A stretch of DNA of 5,654 bases from Planctomycetota bacterium (GTDB lineage Bacteria; Planctomycetota; B129-G9): contig JAUWEX010000095.1 in the NCBI GenBank assembly GCA_030607235.1, forward strand, positions 1 to 5,654. The letters run 5' to 3'. This document shows, in pieces, positions 4,701 through 5,654 of this stretch. Position 1 is the first letter of the stretch. Every line of letters begins with the position of its first letter. Position numbers and translations under genes: made by a program. The notes beneath the pieces were generated by a model. It was not told the origin of the DNA and ran no database searches. It was given only the letters and a program-made list of their open reading frames with translations.

Positions 4701-5654
4701 TTATTCGATTACGTGCAGGCGTAGCGTGTTGGTCGCGCCGGTCCCCAGCGGAATTCCGACGGCAAACACGATCATGTCGCCCTGTCGGACGAGATCGCGC
4801 TCCAGCGCAAGTTCCTGGCCGCGCCGAAACATCTCCTCGCTCTGGTCGAAGATTTCTATCTGCACCGGCTCGACGCCGCGATACAGCCCCATACGGCACA
4901 GCACGCGGAGATTGTTGGACGCGCCCACGATCCGCACCGGCAGGCGGCGCTTGGAGAGCAGCCGCACGGTGCGGCCCGATGCGGTGAAGCCTATCACGAG
5001 TTTGAGATCCATGCGCTGAACGAGTTGCGCAATGGAGGCGGCGATAACGTTGCCGAATTCTTCGTGTTTGCAGGAGTGCAGCCTGCGATCCAGCGCGACG
5101 TGATCGCCCATGGCCTCTTCGGCACGTTTGGCCACGTTGGACATAGTCGTAAAGGCGCGCAGCGGGTATTTGCCAATGGAAGTCTCGCCGGAGAGCATTA
5201 CCGCATCCGTGCCGTCTTCGATGGCGTTGGCTACGTCCGAGACTTCGGCGCGAGTGGGCGTGGGATTCTTGATCATCGACTCCAGCATCTGTGTGGCGAC
5301 GATGACGGGCCGATTCATTCGGGCACAGAGGCCGATGATTTTCTTCTGGATATGCGGTACCTCTTCAACGCGCATCTCCACGCCGAGATCGCCGCGCGCG
5401 ATCATGATTGCGTCGGATTCTTTGACGATTTCCTCGATGTGCTCTATCGCTTCGGGCTTTTCGATCTTTGCGATGACCGCGGCGTCGCTGTTGCGTGAGC
5501 GGATGATTTCCTTGAGTTCGCGCACGTCGCCGGGATGCCTGACGAACGAAAGCGCCACGTAGTCGAACGGGCGCTGCGCGATCCAATTTACGTCGGAGCG
5601 GTCCTTCTCGGTCAACGCCGACAGCGTCAGCGCCGTATGCGGCAGGTTCACGCC
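4701..5654 (-). CDS. pyk: Pyruvate kinase, C-terminal 317 residues (N-terminus beyond window)
   Basis: Catalyses the last step of glycolysis in the cytoplasm: phosphoenolpyruvate plus ADP gives pyruvate plus ATP. The frame is open from the right edge, starting GVNLP and then ALTEKD, classic pyruvate kinase sequence, so the first codons are outside the window. Numbering from that Gly, the signature IAKIEKPEAIEHI (61-73) has the catalytic Lys63 and metal-binding Glu65. ARGDLGVE (86-93) has metal-binding Asp89. VATQMLESM (119-127) has Thr121. These keep the spacing of E. coli K220, E222, D246 and T278. MLSGETSIGKYP (153-164) follows. The C-terminal allosteric domain runs from about 195, with FTASGRT (223-229) and the ending VGIPLGTGATNTLRLHV. 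The full enzyme is usually about 470-480 residues, so about one third is missing. There is no terminator before the sigma gene 16 nt downstream. Which effector it responds to cannot be read here. Confidence 0.97.
   Translation of the reverse strand, partial: GVNLPHTALTLSALTEKDRSDVNWIAQRPFDYVALSFVRHPGDVRELKEIIRSRNSDAAVIAKIEKPEAIEHIEEIVKESDAIMIARGDLGVEMRVEEVPHIQKKIIGLCARMNRPVIVATQMLESMIKNPTPTRAEVSDVANAIEDGTDAVMLSGETSIGKYPLRAFTTMSNVAKRAEEAMGDHVALDRRLHSCKHEEFGNVIAASIAQLVQRMDLKLVIGFTASGRTVRLLSKRRLPVRIVGASNNLRVLCRMGLYRGVEPVQIEIFDQSEEMFRRGQELALERDLVRQGDMIVFAVGIPLGTGATNTLRLHVIE

Noticed and set aside
5025..5562. Plus-strand open frames of 150-157 residues within pyk
   Set aside because: They are antisense shadows of a well-conserved pyruvate kinase and show no start signals or motifs.

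Overview
This is a moderately GC-rich (estimated by eye), gene-dense bacterial chromosome segment. It holds five protein-coding genes, two of them cut by the window edges. All five families are bacterial housekeeping or stress-response families. The sequence does not fix a lineage: the two enzymes are widespread, and the anti-sigma factor's large C-terminal part is not one I can assign to a known group. I see no mobile element, CRISPR array, tRNA or rRNA.

Layout, left to right. (1) Positions 1-1005, minus strand: the N-terminal 335 residues of an S41 (CtpA/Prc-type) PDZ serine protease with its catalytic Ser, Lys and Gln. (2) Positions 1006-1199: a divergent intergenic region with a good sigma70-type promoter for the protease, a GC-rich hairpin in its leader, and a weaker candidate promoter for the gene to the right. 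(3) Positions 1200-2360, plus strand: a membrane-anchored RmuC-family protein. (4) Positions 2357-3958, minus strand: a zinc-finger (HCC) anti-sigma factor with one membrane segment and an unusually long extracytoplasmic part. It meets rmuC tail to tail, sharing a CTAG. (5) Positions 3959-4060: a 102-bp regulatory gap. (6) Positions 4061-4684, minus strand: an ECF (RpoE-like) sigma factor. (7) Positions 4701-5654, minus strand: the C-terminal 317 residues of pyruvate kinase.

Transcription on the minus strand probably runs pyruvate kinase, then sigma factor (16-bp gap), then anti-sigma factor (102-bp gap). The most interesting signal is in that second gap. It contains GGAACTA-N15-GTCTAA, almost exactly the promoter recognised by RpoE-type ECF sigma factors. 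It is followed by a leader carrying a perfect 6-bp stem with a GAGA (GNRA-class) tetraloop just before the anti-sigma ribosome binding site. If it is real, the sigma factor directly raises transcription of its own inhibitor but not of itself from this site. That would be a dedicated negative-feedback loop layered on basal read-through from the glycolytic gene.

The working model is a membrane stress-sensing module. The anti-sigma factor holds the ECF sigma factor at the membrane through its cytoplasmic zinc finger, and its long C-terminal region senses something outside the cytoplasm. The nearby S41 protease is a plausible but unproven processing enzyme. RmuC looks like an unrelated gene lying between them.
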